Shown here: positions 63,276 through 64,000 of the stretch, piece after piece | How positions within the stretch are numbered: the first letter of the stretch is position 1 | Layout of the letters: each line of letters opens with the position of its first letter | Assembly (NCBI GenBank): GCA_026874595.1 | Contig: CM049319.1 | Coordinates: forward strand, 56,428,917 to 56,492,916 | DNA: 64,000 nucleotides | DNA from: Sipunculus nudus | Taxonomy: Eukaryota; Annelida; Sipuncula; Golfingiida; Sipunculidae | Direction: 5' to 3' | The notes under the pieces: model-generated | Seen by the model: only the letters and a program-made list of their open reading frames with translations | Told to the model about the DNA's origin: nothing | Database searches by the model: none | Position numbers and translations under genes: made by a program

Positions 63276-64000
63276 AGTAGAGCGTCGTTTATCCTAAAGC
63301 GTCCGGGGACAAGCTTATTGTTCGGATGAACGATTTCGCATGAAATTGCTCTGGGAGTCACCATGACACTGATAAGGCATACCTCCAAAATTGATTAAGC
63401 TATCCCCTGATAAATGTGTGACAATACATTATAACATTTTCGATCGATTTAATAAATTTATCATATAGAACACATTATTAAATAATTAATATTATTATAA
63501 GCGAACAGCCCTGTGCTGGGAACAATCAGTATCGTACCTACATCATGTCATGCTTGGCTGCCATGATAACTGGAATGACCTGCCATGACCTCGAAAGTGC
63601 TGCCATCTCTCGGCAGATAAGTTAACTACAGGAACCGTTATATTTGTACCGTATTTTTATTGAAATGACAAGCGAGATGATCGATGATGCACAAGTTAAC
63701 AAGATTATGTACACAGTTTTATTTCAAATAAATCAAACAAAACGTAAATGTCGCTGATCGTAGATCTTTCGACATTGTTGGGTACAGTTCGCTTGGTACA
63801 CATGTCAAGTCTTGCAAGAAACTTGTCATCAACTGACAGGACATGGCGCTTACATGACGCCATTGACGAGTACGAGTTAACAGTATGTAAAAATTCATGT
63901 GGAGAATAATCAGAATGAGTGGTAAATCGTGTTGACATTGATTATCACAATGGTTTATAACCGAGGGGCACATAAACTCGAATAATGCTCACTGTTGTAG
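63276..64000 (-). mobile_element. Internally deleted Tigger/pogo-type transposon
   Basis: The left terminus TACAGTAGAGCGTCGTTTATCC and the nearby TTGTTCGGATGAACGA resemble the ends of pogo/Tigger elements, which read CAGT..AA.CTCG.TTATCCGAAC. The far right (about 63970-63999, ATAAACTCGAATAATGCTCACTGTTGTA) resembles the inverse end with changes and may continue past the window. On the minus strand between them lies a remnant of the N-terminal CENP-B-like helix-turn-helix. Confidence 0.6.
63705..63863 (-). pseudogene. Degenerate Tigger/pogo transposase N-terminus
   Basis: From the ATG at 63863 the frame reads KRHVLSVDDKFLARLD ... ERSTISDIY, matching the layout of the psq/CENP-B helix-turn-helix of Tigger transposases (K-R-x-x-L-S-x-x-x-K ... 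STIS-D-I). The segment between helices is altered, and the frame stops after about 52 residues, before any DDE catalytic domain. Confidence 0.6.

Overview
This is a window of eukaryotic nuclear DNA, AT-rich, with short coding exons set in very long introns that are packed with transposon remnants, microsatellites and satellite-like tandem arrays. The repeat content suggests a lophotrochozoan, most probably a mollusc: many intronic repeats carry GGTGGCGCCACC and (GACGGACG)n words and end in AGCTCA...TGAGCT hairpins, and there is a gypsy-type LTR element. This is inference; no species marker was read directly.

Two protein genes can be supported, and they converge tail to tail. (1) On the + strand, 5520-36548: a complete 12-exon coding sequence of 586 codons. 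All splice sites are GT/AG and every phase matches. It encodes a signal peptide, six kelch-like repeats, a five-helix cytochrome b561 core with four conserved-position histidines, and a short cytosolic tail ending in an NPVY motif. An extracellular kelch propeller fused to a transmembrane b561 electron-transfer domain is the most interesting coding feature here. (2) On the - strand, 62897-40987: the four last coding exons (346 residues) of a Gly/Gln/Thr/Lys-rich low-complexity protein, probably a nuclear chromatin or transcription factor. The 5' part lies beyond the right edge.

Layout: 1-5500, repeats upstream of gene 1 (a tandem-core repeat element, a 979-bp TIR element, a short MITE). 5752-17507, intron 1 (GA tract, ~90-unit 17-bp minisatellite, second copy of the tandem-core element split by a 1.1-kb foldback element, a poly-G/C-flanked TIR element). 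18112-27924, intron 3 (hAT-type MITE with 8-bp target duplication; a gypsy LTR element inside an older repeat and itself split by a TTAA/piggyBac-like element; a 43-bp minisatellite). 27925-36548, remaining exons of gene 1. 37.9-40.4 kb, a 325-bp tandem array between the genes. 40987-46872, three exons of gene 2. 46873-62609, a 15.7-kb intron holding two more tandem-core elements, a (GGC)24 tract, a 39-bp minisatellite, a 15-unit 337-bp satellite with higher-order structure, and two head-to-tail hairpin-ended repeats. 62610-62897, one exon. 63276-64000, a degenerate Tigger/pogo transposon.

Most long open frames in the repeat arrays are artefacts of periodicity. No rRNA or functional tRNA gene and no CRISPR array was seen; two tRNA-derived (SINE-like) heads were.
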